Part shown: piece after piece, positions 1 to 8,894 of the stretch | How the letters are laid out: each line of letters starts with the position of its first letter | Position numbering within the stretch: the first letter of the stretch is position 1 | From: Paenibacillus_D tarimensis_A | Lineage (GTDB): Bacteria > Bacillota > Bacilli > Paenibacillales > Paenibacillaceae | DNA: 64,000 bases | Direction: 5' to 3' | Assembly: GCA_041281825.1 (NCBI GenBank) | Contig: CP166298.1 | Location: forward strand, 1,612,001 to 1,676,000 | Translations under genes and position numbers: made by a program | Notes under the pieces: generated by a model | Database searches by the model: none | The model's input: the letters and a program-made list of their open reading frames with translations, nothing else | What the model was told of the DNA's origin: nothing

Positions 1-1
1 G

Positions 2-1198
2 CAGATGGCGGATCGCAGCAAGTCGGCGTTAAAGGGTACGTTCATCCGGAATGTGCTGCATCAGCCGATCCTGGAGCCGGAGCAATGGCTCACGGAAGCG
101 CGTTCATTGGGTCTGGATCTCGAGAAGCTGAACGTTTTGCCGATAACCGTACATGTCGATAAATATCGTTCCGCCAGGCACCGGTTTATGTCGGAGAGTG
201 TACTGCAATTTGCGCTGGAAAATGTTATGGAGGAAATATTGTCCGGCGGCGGATATCCCGCCCGCCTGTTCGCATACAATCCGAAGCAATCCTTTATTCT
301 CTATTCGTATCAACCAAGCTTGAAGATCAATGAATACGACGAAGCGGAGCGGATGGCCGCACAGCTTCAGGATAAAGTTTTCCAGACGTTAAAGCTGTCG
401 CTTTCGTTTATCATCGGCGAGACCGGCCGCGGAGTCGGGCAGTTGAAAGAGAGATTAAATAAGCTTCTCTTCAGCGGCGGACAGCGTTTCTATATCGGCG
501 CAGGCGACATTAGCAAGCGATCGGATGCGGCGTTTGCCGAAGAGGATTTATTCGCTTTGTACGATGAAGCGTTCGGCCAATTCCGTGATGTACTTGTGCA
601 TGGTGCAGATGCCGAAGACACCGTCGCCTATTGGACCGGACGCATCGGCAGGCGGCGGTATCCGCCGGAAACGGTTAAGGATTGGATGTTGAAGCTGCTG
701 CTCGATCTCAAGCTGAAGGTTCAGTCGCTGCAGCATTTCCGCTCCCTTTATTCGGTTGACGTGCTGCATCGGGAAGTGGTGGAGATCGATACGCTGTTTG
801 AATTGCGCGATTGGCTGACGGATTACTTCAAGGCGGTCAAGCCGGTTGTCGGTGAAATATTGACGCACAGCCGGAGAGTTGAAGTGCTGGATGCGATTGG
901 GTATGTGGCGAGAAATATGGAGAAGCGGATTTCGCTGGAAGAGGTATCGAGGCAGCTGCACCTCAATGCCAGTTATTTCAGCCGGCTGTTCCGTAAAGAA
1001 ACGGGCGAGACGTTTATCGAATACGTAACACGAACGAAGATGGAGCGGGCCAAGGAGCTACTCGATCAGACGAGCTTGGCCGTAAGCAAAATATGCGAGC
1101 AGCTGGGCTACGACAACCAAAGCTACTTTATTAAAACGTTTAAATCCCATACGGGCGTAACGCCGCTGGATTATCGGGGAAGAAAGGCCGAGGACTGA
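2..1198 (+). CDS. AraC-type DNA-binding regulator, 5'-truncated by window edge
   Basis: The frame is open to the left edge and no ribosome site precedes the first ATG at 5, so the real start lies outside the window. The last ~100 residues are a typical double helix-turn-helix of the AraC family: a first helix set around LEEVSRQLHLNASYFSRLF and the family signature ending in GVTPLDYR. The ~290 residues before it have no transmembrane segment and resemble the middle region of YesN-type response regulators, which usually start with a receiver domain. That domain is not visible here. Such regulators in Paenibacillus usually sit beside sugar ABC transporter genes and control them. The family is sure. 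Response regulator rather than one-component factor is inference. Confidence 0.85.
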   Translation, partial: QMADRSKSALKGTFIRNVLHQPILEPEQWLTEARSLGLDLEKLNVLPITVHVDKYRSARHRFMSESVLQFALENVMEEILSGGGYPARLFAYNPKQSFILYSYQPSLKINEYDEAERMAAQLQDKVFQTLKLSLSFIIGETGRGVGQLKERLNKLLFSGGQRFYIGAGDISKRSDAAFAEEDLFALYDEAFGQFRDVLVHGADAEDTVAYWTGRIGRRRYPPETVKDWMLKLLLDLKLKVQSLQHFRSLYSVDVLHREVVEIDTLFELRDWLTDYFKAVKPVVGEILTHSRRVEVLDAIGYVARNMEKRISLEEVSRQLHLNASYFSRLFRKETGETFIEYVTRTKMERAKELLDQTSLAVSKICEQLGYDNQSYFIKTFKSHTGVTPLDYRGRKAED

Positions 1199-1224
1199 TC
1201 GGCTTCGCGGTCCCAGCGTCGAAT

Positions 1225-1296
1225 TAGCGGAATTTTATGGTCTTATTTTTGTGATTTTGAAGGAAATTTCGCAATAGCGGAATTTTATGGTCTTAT
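1225..1296. repeat. Two direct copies of a 22-bp intergenic motif
   Basis: A 22-bp sequence beginning TAGCGGAATTTTATGG is present at 1225-1246 and again, identical, at 1275-1296, with a period of 50 bp. The intervening bases form a weak inverted repeat with the second copy. It lies in non-coding DNA after the regulator stop. It looks like a short interspersed repeat, with no assigned function. Confidence 0.6.
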
Positions 1297-1498
1297 CAGT
1301 CGCTTTAACACGAGCTAACAAATAGTAAACTATGGGATAAAGCCCTTTTTTACCGCAAGTGCATAAACTCGGTACCTTGCTTGATTTGAATTTGAAAGAG
1401 CTTGGCTGCCAACGATGAGCAGGTATAAGCTAGGCTATGCAAATCACCTGCAATGCACTATAATTGAGTAGATAGTTAACTATTCGGACGTGAAGCAC

Positions 1499-1547
1499 AC
1501 GCCGCTTGTCTACGGGTAACCCCGTATTCGGGCGGCGTTTTGTTTTT
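1499..1547 (+). terminator. Rho-independent terminator-like hairpin
   Basis: ACGCCGC at 1499-1505 pairs with GCGGCGT near 1533-1539 around a smaller inner stem (ACGGGG-type), followed by TTTTGTTTTT. No gene lies between 1199 and this hairpin. A TATAAT box at 1459-1464 and a palindrome ATAGTTAACTAT at 1472-1483 sit just upstream, so a short transcript could start and end here. The 1199-1570 gap otherwise holds only the 22-bp repeats and a related palindrome at 1322-1333. Confidence 0.6.
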
Positions 1548-1570
1548 GGCTAAGAAATTGGGGATATCGA

Positions 1571-2067
1571 GTGAGGTTTGAGGAAGCGCACGAGCTATTT
1601 ATTAATAAGCATATGAGCCGTCGAAAGGGGAATTAAAAAGACTGAAGGAGGGTCACGGTCATGCCGAGAAAATGTTTTTGGAGCAGGTATGGTGGCCTGC
1701 ATTTGGTCATTTCAATTATCTGCACCCTGAATTCGAAGTCAATGATTATAAGGATGGATACCAGTATATCGATTTTGCTTATATACGTTCCGGTTTGTAT
1801 ACGGCAATTGAAATTGAAGGCTTCGGTCCGCATTGGCGGAACATTTCCCGCTGGCAATTTACGGACAACTGCAGACGCCAGAATGATCTGACGACGGACG
1901 GATGGAAAGTATTTCGGTTTTCTTATGGCGATGTGAGAGAAAGCCCGAGGCATTGTCAGCAAAAGCTTCATCGGTTCATGGGAAGGTGGTTCGGTGAGGA
2001 GAAACAGGTATCTGAAGCAACCTGGATCGAAAAAGAAATTATACATATTTATGGATCAGTTTACTAG
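1571..2067 (+). pseudogene. DUF559-like endonuclease-fold protein, apparent -1 frameshift
   Basis: From a GTG at 1571 (GGGG about 7 bases upstream) the frame reads VRFEEAHELFINKHMSRRKG and then stops. The reading continues in another frame as ELKRLKEGHGHAEKMFLEQV and runs to the stop at 2067. The switch falls at the run of four G at 1627-1630, so one missing base explains it. The body (EQVWWPAFGHFNYLHPE, AIEIEGFGPHWRNISR, DGWKVFRFSYGDV) looks like a Vsr/DUF559-type nuclease fold, with an acidic strand followed by hydrophobic strands. Similar intact proteins are, from memory, common in Paenibacillus. A recent pseudogene or a sequencing error are both possible. The 131-aa piece from 1672 is the remnant with an ATG. 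Confidence 0.65.
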
Positions 2068-2226
2068 GCCATAGCGTTCGAACAGGCTCATCGCCTTCAG
2101 TGGAAGGGCTTCTTTTGCTCGTTCACAATTATAAAATTTTTCTAAAATAGCAAACTTTTTGCGACCTGATAAAAGGTTATACGTTATTATGAGAGAGGTA
2201 AAAATTACTATAAAAGGAGAGGCAGT

Positions 2227-3468
2227 ATGAAGAAAATCGCAGTATCATTCTTAACCTTTTTGATGGCCTTATCCGTGCTAATGCCGACGGTATTTGCGGC
2301 GGAAAAGCAATTGTCCGTTCAAGTTGACGGGCAGCAGGTAGAATTCGGCGCTTACGAACCGGTCATTGACGGCGGGACGACATTGGTACCGTTGCGCCCG
2401 TTATTCGACAGCTTGGGACTGACGTTGGATTGGGACGCAGAAGAGCAAGCGGCAACCGGAACGAAGCAGGGGCTCGTGGTTGAGCTTCAGACCGGAAATT
2501 CAACGGCAGCGGTGAACGGTATGCCGGTTGAACTGCCGAAGGCGCCTAAGGCGATTGGCGGCACCACCTATGTGCCCGTACGTTTCGTTGGTGAAGCGGC
2601 CGGTTACGAAGTAAGCTGGGACCCGGCAACGCGTTCCGTCATACTGGAGACGGTCGAAAGAGCGCGCGGCTTCTTGTGGGAAGCCGAGCATAACGGCAAT
2701 AAGGTATACTTGCTCGGCTCGATGCACATTGCGGACAACAGCTTCTACCCGCTGCATCCGTCCATGGAGGAGGCATTTGCTTCTGCCGATGTTCTGGCCG
2801 TTGAGGTTGATTTAAGTAAAGGCGCGGATCCCGAGGTTCAGGAATTAGTCATGAGCATGGGAACCTATCAGGACGGTACGACCTTAAAGGATCACATTTC
2901 AAAAGAAACGTATGATAAGCTCGGTGAAGTGCTGGCGGCGAACGGACTTCCGGCAGACAGCTTTGATACATTTAAGCCTTGGGTCATCCAGTCAACACTC
3001 ATGATGATGCAAGCGATGGAATCCGGTTATGGATCGCAGGTCGGCATTGATCTCTACTTTACGATGCAGGCGGCAGAACGTGAAATGCCTGTCGTTGAAT
3101 TGGAATCGTATGAATCGCAGCTGAACATGTTTAATAGTTTCTCAGCGGAGCTGCAGGAAGAATTGCTGGTGGAGAGCTTGAACAATTTCGATCGGATTGG
3201 CGGCGACGTGGACGCGATGGCCGACATGTGGAAGCAAGGCGATGAAGCGGCGCTTCTGGAAATGACGAAAACGATTGAAGCGAACGAGGAGTACTACAAG
3301 GCGATGCTGGTCGACCGCAATATCGCGATGGCGGACAAAATTGACGGTTACTTGCAAGGCGAGGAGCCGAAAGTTTATCTCGTTGTCGTAGGCGCTGCGC
3401 ATATGCCCGGTGAAGACGGCATTGTTAAGCTGCTGCAGGAGAAGGGTTATACGGTAAACCGGAAGTAA
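2227..3468 (+). CDS. Secreted TraB/GumN-family protein with copper-amine-oxidase-like N-terminal domain
   Basis: The 413-aa product starts at an ATG after AAAGGAGAGG. A signal peptide (residues 1-25, ending VFAAE) is followed by a Cu_amine_oxidN1-like stalk domain at about 28-142, with the repeated pattern GGTTLVPLRPLFD and GGTTYVPVRFVGE. A TraB/GumN domain (PF01963) fills 148-413: LLGSMHIADNSFYPL holds the GxxH motif, and the end carries VVVGAAHMPGEDGIVKLL. The TraB/GumN/TIKI fold is related to metal-dependent peptidases and haem-uptake EreA/ChaN enzymes. The substrate here is unknown. The stalk domain is common in surface proteins of Paenibacillus and probably anchors or presents the catalytic part. 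It is followed by a strong terminator and appears monocistronic. Confidence 0.85.
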   Translation: MKKIAVSFLTFLMALSVLMPTVFAAEKQLSVQVDGQQVEFGAYEPVIDGGTTLVPLRPLFDSLGLTLDWDAEEQAATGTKQGLVVELQTGNSTAAVNGMPVELPKAPKAIGGTTYVPVRFVGEAAGYEVSWDPATRSVILETVERARGFLWEAEHNGNKVYLLGSMHIADNSFYPLHPSMEEAFASADVLAVEVDLSKGADPEVQELVMSMGTYQDGTTLKDHISKETYDKLGEVLAANGLPADSFDTFKPWVIQSTLMMMQAMESGYGSQVGIDLYFTMQAAEREMPVVELESYESQLNMFNSFSAELQEELLVESLNNFDRIGGDVDAMADMWKQGDEAALLEMTKTIEANEEYYKAMLVDRNIAMADKIDGYLQGEEPKVYLVVVGAAHMPGEDGIVKLLQEKGYTVNRK

Positions 3469-3478
3469 GAAAAATCGT

Positions 3479-3526
3479 GCTGTTCCTAAAGTCATTACAT
3501 ATGACTGAGGAACAGCTTTTTTTTTT
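3479..3526 (+). terminator. Rho-independent terminator
   Basis: GCTGTTCCT at 3479-3487 pairs with AGGAACAGC at 3508-3516, with an additional inner GTCAT/ATGAC pairing, followed by a run of ten T. It ends the TraB/GumN-like gene. Confidence 0.9.
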
Positions 3527-3590
3527 CTAAAGGACCGCTTCAAAATACTGCTATTGCCAAGAGGCCCCGATATTGCTGAGGCAGTCAGTA

Positions 3591-3725
3591 TTACAAATCC
3601 GATCCGTTCCGCGCATTGCGGTATTGAGTTGGAGTAACTCCGAAGCTTTTCTTAAACATGCGGTGCCTGCCGTTTCCAGGACGATATCCTCAAACAGCCG
3701 CTTCGCCTCTTCCGTCTTGCGCGCT
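3591..3725 (-). pseudogene. Remnant of an AraC-family regulator C-terminus
   Basis: Read on the minus strand, 3591-3660 encodes FKKSFGVTPTQYRNARN followed by a stop, the typical end of an AraC/XylS DNA-binding domain. Further upstream on that strand (about 3665-3725) another frame reads ARKTEEAKRLFEDIVLETAG, like the preceding helix of the same domain. The segment normally joining them is missing and the frames differ, so this is a deleted, frameshifted relic. The plus-strand ORF over the same bases is its shadow. Confidence 0.6.
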
Positions 3726-3796
3726 TATATCAAAATAATTCAAAATCGGTCAAAAAAGTCTCATGCCCCGTTGTCATATTAAAACTATACTCTATT

Positions 3797-3811
3797 AAGT
3801 AAGCGCTTTAA
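3797..3811 (+). promoter_or_regulatory. Possible CcpA cre site
   Basis: AGTAAGCGCTTTAA is close to the catabolite-response consensus with its AAGCGCTT core. It lies about 30 bases before the ATG of the truncated secreted gene and just after a TATACT box (3786-3791). Carbon-catabolite repression is inferred from the motif alone. Confidence 0.45.
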
Positions 3812-3841
3812 TTATTTAATATTGAATAGGAGGTTACAGTA

Positions 3842-4057
3842 ATGAAATTTGTCTCTTCGTTATCGAGAATGTTGCTTGCGGTTTTGATCATTTTCTCCAG
3901 TGTCACTCCGGCACTTGCCGTATCGGCGGAGGAGTCGCAGGATGAGCAAGCGGTTCAGGCCGAACAAGAGGCGACACAGCTTTCCCCTCTTTTGTACGAG
4001 GACGATTTCGAGGGAGGCCTGGAGGGCTGGACGCTGAATTTTACGCTTGAAATATAA
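3842..4057 (+). pseudogene. Truncated secreted protein (signal peptide plus start of a mature domain)
   Basis: The gene has a good AGGAGG eight bases before the ATG. Its 71 residues are a signal peptide (to about residue 28, TPALAVSAEE), an acidic linker, then YEDDFEGGLEGWT, which resembles the opening of secreted carbohydrate-active enzymes or carbohydrate-binding jelly rolls. It then stops abruptly. No continuation was recognised in 4058-4241. It is probably the 5' stub of a larger polysaccharide-degrading protein whose body was deleted. A real short peptide is possible but less likely. Confidence 0.5.
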
Positions 4058-4061
4058 GCCT

Positions 4062-4092
4062 AGCCTGTATAAGATTCACACTTATACAGGCT
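4062..4092 (+). terminator. Hairpin after the truncated gene
   Basis: AGCCTGTATAAG (4062-4073) and CTTATACAGGCT (4081-4092) form a perfect 12-bp stem with a 7-base loop, followed by an AT-rich stretch (TATATATTT). It is probably a terminator. Confidence 0.6.
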
Positions 4093-4241
4093 TATATATT
4101 TCTCCGCGAAACGTTATTGTCTTACCAAAGGACGGCGAAGCCGTTTACGCTTGAAGGTGTATATCGTTCTGGACAACCAACCGGATTAATCGTATAGTAG
4201 CTGTTAAATGGAAACTTGAATGCAGGGAGTGTTGGTACCGA

Positions 4242-5378
4242 ATGAACAAAGTTGAATTGGAAGCAGGCTGGCCGAGGCAGGCATGGGAAAAGATTACCGG
4301 CAAGGTAGCAAAAACAAGCGGACGAATCGGAGACCGGTTTCCGCACGCAAGCGTAAACGGGATTTACAAGCTGGAGCCTGCCTCCTGGTGGACGGCAGGT
4401 TTTTGGCCGGGTCTATTATGGTTAATCTACCGGGATACCAAGAACGAATCGCTTCGGGAAATCGCGGAATCGTGCGAGAAGCAGCTCGACCGGGTTATGA
4501 TGGAATACGATCGTCTGGATCACGATATCGGCTTTATGTGGACTTTAACCAGCGTCGCGCGCTATAAGCTGCTCGGAGATGAGGAGTCCAGGCGCCGCGG
4601 GCTGTTGGCTGCGAATTTGCTTTGCGGACGGTTTAATGTCAAAGGCAGGTTTATCCGGGCCTGGAACCCGTGGAATCCGGAGGAGGACAATTCGGGCTGG
4701 GCGATCATCGATTGCATGATGAATCTGCCGCTGCTTCATTGGGCTTCGTCCGTTACAGGGGATCCGCGTTACCGGCATGTCGCAACAGAGCACTCGGATA
4801 CCGTATTGTCCCATTTCATTCGCCCGGACGGCTCCGTCAACCATATCGTCATCTTTGATGCGGCTACCGGAGAGAAAGTCGGGGTTAACGGTGGACAAGG
4901 CTATGCGCCCGATTCCGCATGGTCGCGCGGAACGGCATGGGCGATCTATGGGCTGGCTCTGGCATACCGGTATACGGGTGAGGAGCGATATTTGCTGGCC
5001 GCCAAACAGGCCGCCCATTTCTTTATTGCGAATTTGCCGGACGACAATGTGCCCCACTGGGATTTCCGCCTCCCGCCCGATATCGTAAAATACCGCGATT
5101 CTTCGGCCGGCGCCTGCGCAGCCTGCGGCTTGCTGCTGATCGCGCGGCTTGTCCCGGGCGAGGAGCAAGGCGTATACCGTAACGCCGGCGAGCGGATTCT
5201 GCATTCCCTCTATGCGAATTGCGGGGCATGGGACAACGATGAGGAAGAAGGACTTATATTGCATGGCACCAGCCATTATCCGGAAGGAAGAAATATCGAC
5301 GTCCCGCTCATTTACGGCGACTATTTCTTTGTCGAGGGGATATCGCAATTAATCGGCTATGAGGAGCTTTTCTGGTAG
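4242..5378 (+). CDS. GH88-family unsaturated glucuronyl hydrolase
   Basis: The 378-aa product has no signal peptide, so it should be cytoplasmic. It has the (alpha/alpha)6-barrel pattern of GH88 with recognisable blocks: ASWWTAGFWPGLLW, the DHDIGFMW block, NSGWAIIDCMMNLPLL with the Asp corresponding to the catalytic Asp149 of the Bacillus GL1 enzyme, and GYAPDSAWSRGTAWAIYG. These enzymes hydrate the 4,5-unsaturated uronic acid left by polysaccharide lyases and so release it. It is followed at 93 bases by a DUF2264 gene and then a heparinase-like gene, consistent with one pathway degrading a uronic-acid glycan. The exact disaccharide (chondroitin, hyaluronan, heparin or xanthan type) cannot be read from the sequence. 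Confidence 0.9.
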   Translation: MNKVELEAGWPRQAWEKITGKVAKTSGRIGDRFPHASVNGIYKLEPASWWTAGFWPGLLWLIYRDTKNESLREIAESCEKQLDRVMMEYDRLDHDIGFMWTLTSVARYKLLGDEESRRRGLLAANLLCGRFNVKGRFIRAWNPWNPEEDNSGWAIIDCMMNLPLLHWASSVTGDPRYRHVATEHSDTVLSHFIRPDGSVNHIVIFDAATGEKVGVNGGQGYAPDSAWSRGTAWAIYGLALAYRYTGEERYLLAAKQAAHFFIANLPDDNVPHWDFRLPPDIVKYRDSSAGACAACGLLLIARLVPGEEQGVYRNAGERILHSLYANCGAWDNDEEEGLILHGTSHYPEGRNIDVPLIYGDYFFVEGISQLIGYEELFW

Positions 5379-5471
5379 GCCATCGATCGCACTCATTGAT
5401 TCGAATGATTTATCGGAGAACCGGGTTATAACCTTAATCTATTTGTGTAAGAAGCGGAAGGAGTACGAATC

Positions 5472-6614
5472 ATGACCGATATGTTGAAAGACCGGGTGTA
5501 TTGGCTCGATATGATGCAGCGTATCGCCTATCCCGTACTGGATGCGCTTTCGCAACGAAAGCTGCGCAGGACAATGCCGGTGGAAAGAAAAGGAGACGGC
5601 GCCCTAGAGTTTTCTCATCTGGAAGCGCTCGGCCGGACATTGGCCGGCATAGCCCCGTGGCTGGAGAAGAAAGCGCTAAACCGTGAAGAAGAGCAGCTAC
5701 GTCAGCATTATGCGGAGCTCGCCCGGTCGGCGATCAATGCAGGGACTGACCCGGAATCCCCGGACTTCCTGAATTTCTCCAAAGGTCATCAGCCGATTGT
5801 GGACGCGGCTTTCCTGGCCCATGCGATCCTGCGCGCGCCGAATGAGCTGTGGCATCGGCTGGAAGAGCCGGTGAAGCGCAATGTGGCCCGGGCACTGAAG
5901 GCAACCCGGACCCGAAAGCCCTATTTTTGCAATTGGCTGCTATTCTCCGCGATGACCGAAACCGCCCTGACGATGATGGGTGAGGAAGGGGACTTGATGC
6001 GGATCGATTACGCGCTCAGACAGCATGAACAGTGGTATTTGGGTGATGGCATGTACGGCGACGGACCGGAATTTCATGCCGATTATTACAACAGCTTCGT
6101 TATTCAGCCGATGCTGATCGATATTATTGAGAACGCAGGCGACAAGGAGGGTGAATGGAGGGCATTAAAAACCCCCATATTGGCCCGGGCCCGCAAGTAT
6201 GCGGCTGTATTGGAACGATCCATCTCTCCGGAGGGCACCTTCCCTGTCACCGGACGTTCGCTTGCGTACCGGACCGGCGTTTTCCAGCTGCTGTCCCAGA
6301 TCGCGCTCAGGCGGGAGCTCCCGGACGGCGTGAAGCCGGCACAGGTTCGCTGCGCGCTAACGGAAGTGATCCGCAGGCTGATCGAAGCGCCGGGCACGTT
6401 TGACGAAGCGGGCTGGCTGCGCATCGGTTTATGCGGTCATCAGCCGGAGCTCGGCGAGCCCTACATTTCTACCGGCAGCCTGTATTTGTGCTCCACCGTC
6501 TTTCTCACGCTCGGTCTGCCGGAGGATGACGAATTCTGGAGCGGCGAAGAAGCCCCCTGGACCTCGCAGAAAGTATGGAGCGGGCAGCAGGTTCCGATTG
6601 ATAAGGCGTTATAG
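5472..6614 (+). CDS. DUF2264 family protein, probable glycoside hydrolase
   Basis: The 380-aa product has no signal peptide and is preceded by GGAAGGAG. It matches the DUF2264 pattern (PF10022): DYNSFVIQPML-type block here as FHADYYNSFVIQPMLIDII, GDGMYGDGPEFH, and KPYFCNWLLFSAMTETAL. The family is an (alpha/alpha)6 toroid. From memory it has been placed in CAZy GH154 with exo-beta-glucuronidase activity, which would fit between a GH88 and a lyase-like gene. Family assignment is firm. The reaction is inference. Confidence 0.85.
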   Translation: MTDMLKDRVYWLDMMQRIAYPVLDALSQRKLRRTMPVERKGDGALEFSHLEALGRTLAGIAPWLEKKALNREEEQLRQHYAELARSAINAGTDPESPDFLNFSKGHQPIVDAAFLAHAILRAPNELWHRLEEPVKRNVARALKATRTRKPYFCNWLLFSAMTETALTMMGEEGDLMRIDYALRQHEQWYLGDGMYGDGPEFHADYYNSFVIQPMLIDIIENAGDKEGEWRALKTPILARARKYAAVLERSISPEGTFPVTGRSLAYRTGVFQLLSQIALRRELPDGVKPAQVRCALTEVIRRLIEAPGTFDEAGWLRIGLCGHQPELGEPYISTGSLYLCSTVFLTLGLPEDDEFWSGEEAPWTSQKVWSGQQVPIDKAL

Positions 6615-6761
6615 GTACTAGTAGACCGATCCAAAAATAAAGAGATAATAGAGGTTATGGTGAATGAGAACCGGACCGCAGTGGATCCAGTTGACCGAAC
6701 TTATTGCTATCGATATTTATGGAACATTCTACCAGCAACCTAAAGGATAGGGGAGAAAAAG

Positions 6762-8525
6762 ATGAAGGGCTTTCCATTCGTCAATGGAGAGGAATGGGCG
6801 AAGCGGCTGGCCGGCGGCAGTAATGTAACGCCGCTTATGAATGAAATCATTCAAGCGGCGGAGCAATATGTGTCAGAGCCATTGCCGAATCTTACCTATT
6901 CGCTGTTTAAGCTTTATGAAACGACCGGCGACCGGATGCACTATCAGCGTGTCTATTTCGGCAGGCGCGGCAGATTATCGGCGCTTGCGCTTGCATGTCT
7001 GGCTACCGAAGAGGATCGTTACACGGAAGCCCTGTCGGATGCGATCTGGAGTATCTGCGATGAATATACGTGGTGTCTTCCCGCCCATCTGCCCGGCGGG
7101 GGGCCGATTGCTCCGCAGCATCACGTGGACTTGTTCGCCGCGGAAACGGCGCATGCGCTGGCGGAAATAGTTAAGCTGCTTGAGCTGAGGCTGCCTGCAA
7201 GGGTCAAGCAAAGAGTCTATGGTGAAATCGAGCGGAGAGTGTTCCGGCCGGTATTTGACAGCGATTATAGTTTCTTCTGGAAAACGTCAACGCATAATTG
7301 GGCTGCCGTATGCGCAGGGGCCGTGGGCATGGCCGCGATGCTGCTAATTGAGGATCAAGACCGGCTTGACGGGATGATCCGGCAGCTGCTGCCGGTCATG
7401 GACTGTTTTTTGTCGGGTTACGGAGATGACGGCGGTTGTGCCGAGGGTGTCGGATATTGGGAATACGGATTTGGCTTCTATGTCTATTTTGCGGACATGT
7501 TATTCATCCGAACAAACGGTAATACCGATCTGCTGGATAACGAAAAAGTACGTGCAATCAGCCTTTTTCCGGAGGCCGTTCATTTATCGGACAGTGTTTT
7601 CGCCAACTATTCGGATGCTCCGGAACGGGCCCACCTCCATCCGGGCTTGCTCAGCCGCTTGTCGGAGCGGCTCAGCCGTACGACAGCCCTCCCCTACCGA
7701 TTGCCGGGCTTCAATGACGACCCTTGCTATCGCTGGGCGCATTTATCCCGAAATCTCGCCTGGACGAAGGTATCCTGCTTTCAGGTGCACTTTGATGAAG
7801 GCGCGACCTGGCTTCGCGATTTGCAATGGATGATGGACAAGCGGATGCTGTCCGGCTTCCCTGTCGCCTTCTCCGCGAAAGGCGGCCATAATGACGAGCC
7901 CCATAATCATAACGATCTGGGACATTTTATCGTTCATGCCGGCGGCCAAAATTTGCTGTGCGATTTGGGATACGGTGAATACACGAAGGACTATTTCGGC
8001 CAAGACAGATATCGAATTCTCAATACCTCCTCCGGCGGTCATTCCGTACCGGTTATCAACGGATTCGTTCAAGCCGCGGGAGTTAGCTATGAGGCGGCCG
8101 TAGAGGAAAAACGGACTTTGGAACAAGGCACGGTTTTCCGGCTCGACCTGACCGGCGCATATCCCGAAGAAGCGGGTCTGACCCGGTTTATACGGACATT
8201 TCACTGGCAGAACGAGCCCGCTGCGGGCTTGTGCCGGTTAACGCTGCGGGATGAGTTCGAATTCCGGGAACAGAGCGCGATCGAGGAACGGTTCGTAAGC
8301 CTGGTACGTCCCGAGGTAACCGAAGGCACCGCCGTATGGGAGGCCGGCAGGTTTCGGCTGACGCTTAAGTTTGACGCAGCGGCGCTTGCACCAGTTCTGG
8401 AGAAAGTTCAGTACCGGGATCACGGCGGCGAAGCGGTCGATGCATTCTTGACCAAACTGAGCCTAACGCAGCGCGAAGCAGCATGCACCCACAGTTTTGA
8501 GTTCTTGCTCACGCTAAAGGATTGA
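6762..8525 (+). CDS. Heparinase II/III-like polysaccharide lyase
   Basis: The 587-aa product starts after GGGGAG. The N-terminal ~330 residues form a helical toroid. From about residue 370 comes the heparinase II/III beta-sandwich domain (PF07940), with its signature GGHNDEPHNHNDLGHF and downstream GYGEYTKDYFGQDRYR. The family includes PL12, PL15, PL17 and PL21 lyases, which eliminate across uronic acid glycosidic bonds using His/Tyr/Asn residues. No signal peptide is seen, so it probably acts on imported oligosaccharides. The unsaturated uronates made this way are the substrate of the GH88 gene at 4242. Exact specificity is unknown. Confidence 0.85.
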   Translation: MKGFPFVNGEEWAKRLAGGSNVTPLMNEIIQAAEQYVSEPLPNLTYSLFKLYETTGDRMHYQRVYFGRRGRLSALALACLATEEDRYTEALSDAIWSICDEYTWCLPAHLPGGGPIAPQHHVDLFAAETAHALAEIVKLLELRLPARVKQRVYGEIERRVFRPVFDSDYSFFWKTSTHNWAAVCAGAVGMAAMLLIEDQDRLDGMIRQLLPVMDCFLSGYGDDGGCAEGVGYWEYGFGFYVYFADMLFIRTNGNTDLLDNEKVRAISLFPEAVHLSDSVFANYSDAPERAHLHPGLLSRLSERLSRTTALPYRLPGFNDDPCYRWAHLSRNLAWTKVSCFQVHFDEGATWLRDLQWMMDKRMLSGFPVAFSAKGGHNDEPHNHNDLGHFIVHAGGQNLLCDLGYGEYTKDYFGQDRYRILNTSSGGHSVPVINGFVQAAGVSYEAAVEEKRTLEQGTVFRLDLTGAYPEEAGLTRFIRTFHWQNEPAAGLCRLTLRDEFEFREQSAIEERFVSLVRPEVTEGTAVWEAGRFRLTLKFDAAALAPVLEKVQYRDHGGEAVDAFLTKLSLTQREAACTHSFEFLLTLKD

Positions 8526-8608
8526 TTTAAAGAAAACATCACTATCGAAGACCGGGAATATCGGTTGCCGGTTATGGATCTGATTTTGTATATATGGTAA
8601 ATAAAGCG

Positions 8609-8656
8609 AAATAACTCTTGTACCTAAGTCACAAGGTCGGGGGTTATTTTAATTTT
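8609..8656 (+). terminator. Terminator-like hairpin after the lyase gene
   Basis: AAATAACTC (8609-8617) pairs with GGGTTATTT (8641-8649) around an inner CTTGT/ACAAG stem, followed by TAATTTT. It probably ends the 4242-8525 operon. The rest of the 8526-8894 gap is AT-rich with TATAAT boxes at 8840-8845 and 8858-8863, but no convincing -35 partner was found. Confidence 0.55.
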
Positions 8657-8894
8657 GGTGGGGTGAAATTTGGATTATTTTTGTTAAAAGAAACTAAACA
8701 TGAGAACTTTTTTATGTGAACGTTATCATGCTTGATGTGTAGAGATTTTGTCCATTTTTGGGAGTAGGCTAAAAGACACAATTAGTAACTTGTCCAATTT
8801 TATCGACATGAACTGACACTTTTTATGTTATCCTTCTCTTATAATTTATTCAAAAAGTATAATAAATTTTGGTTAGTGGGATGGAGGATAAGCA

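Noticed and set aside
3573..3782. 69-codon plus-strand ORF
   Set aside because: The minus strand here carries a recognisable AraC remnant, and the plus-strand product has no features.
4545..5348. Minus-strand ORF of 267 codons opposite the GH88 gene
   Set aside because: It is the antisense shadow of a well-recognised enzyme. Composition and lack of motifs or ribosome site speak against it.
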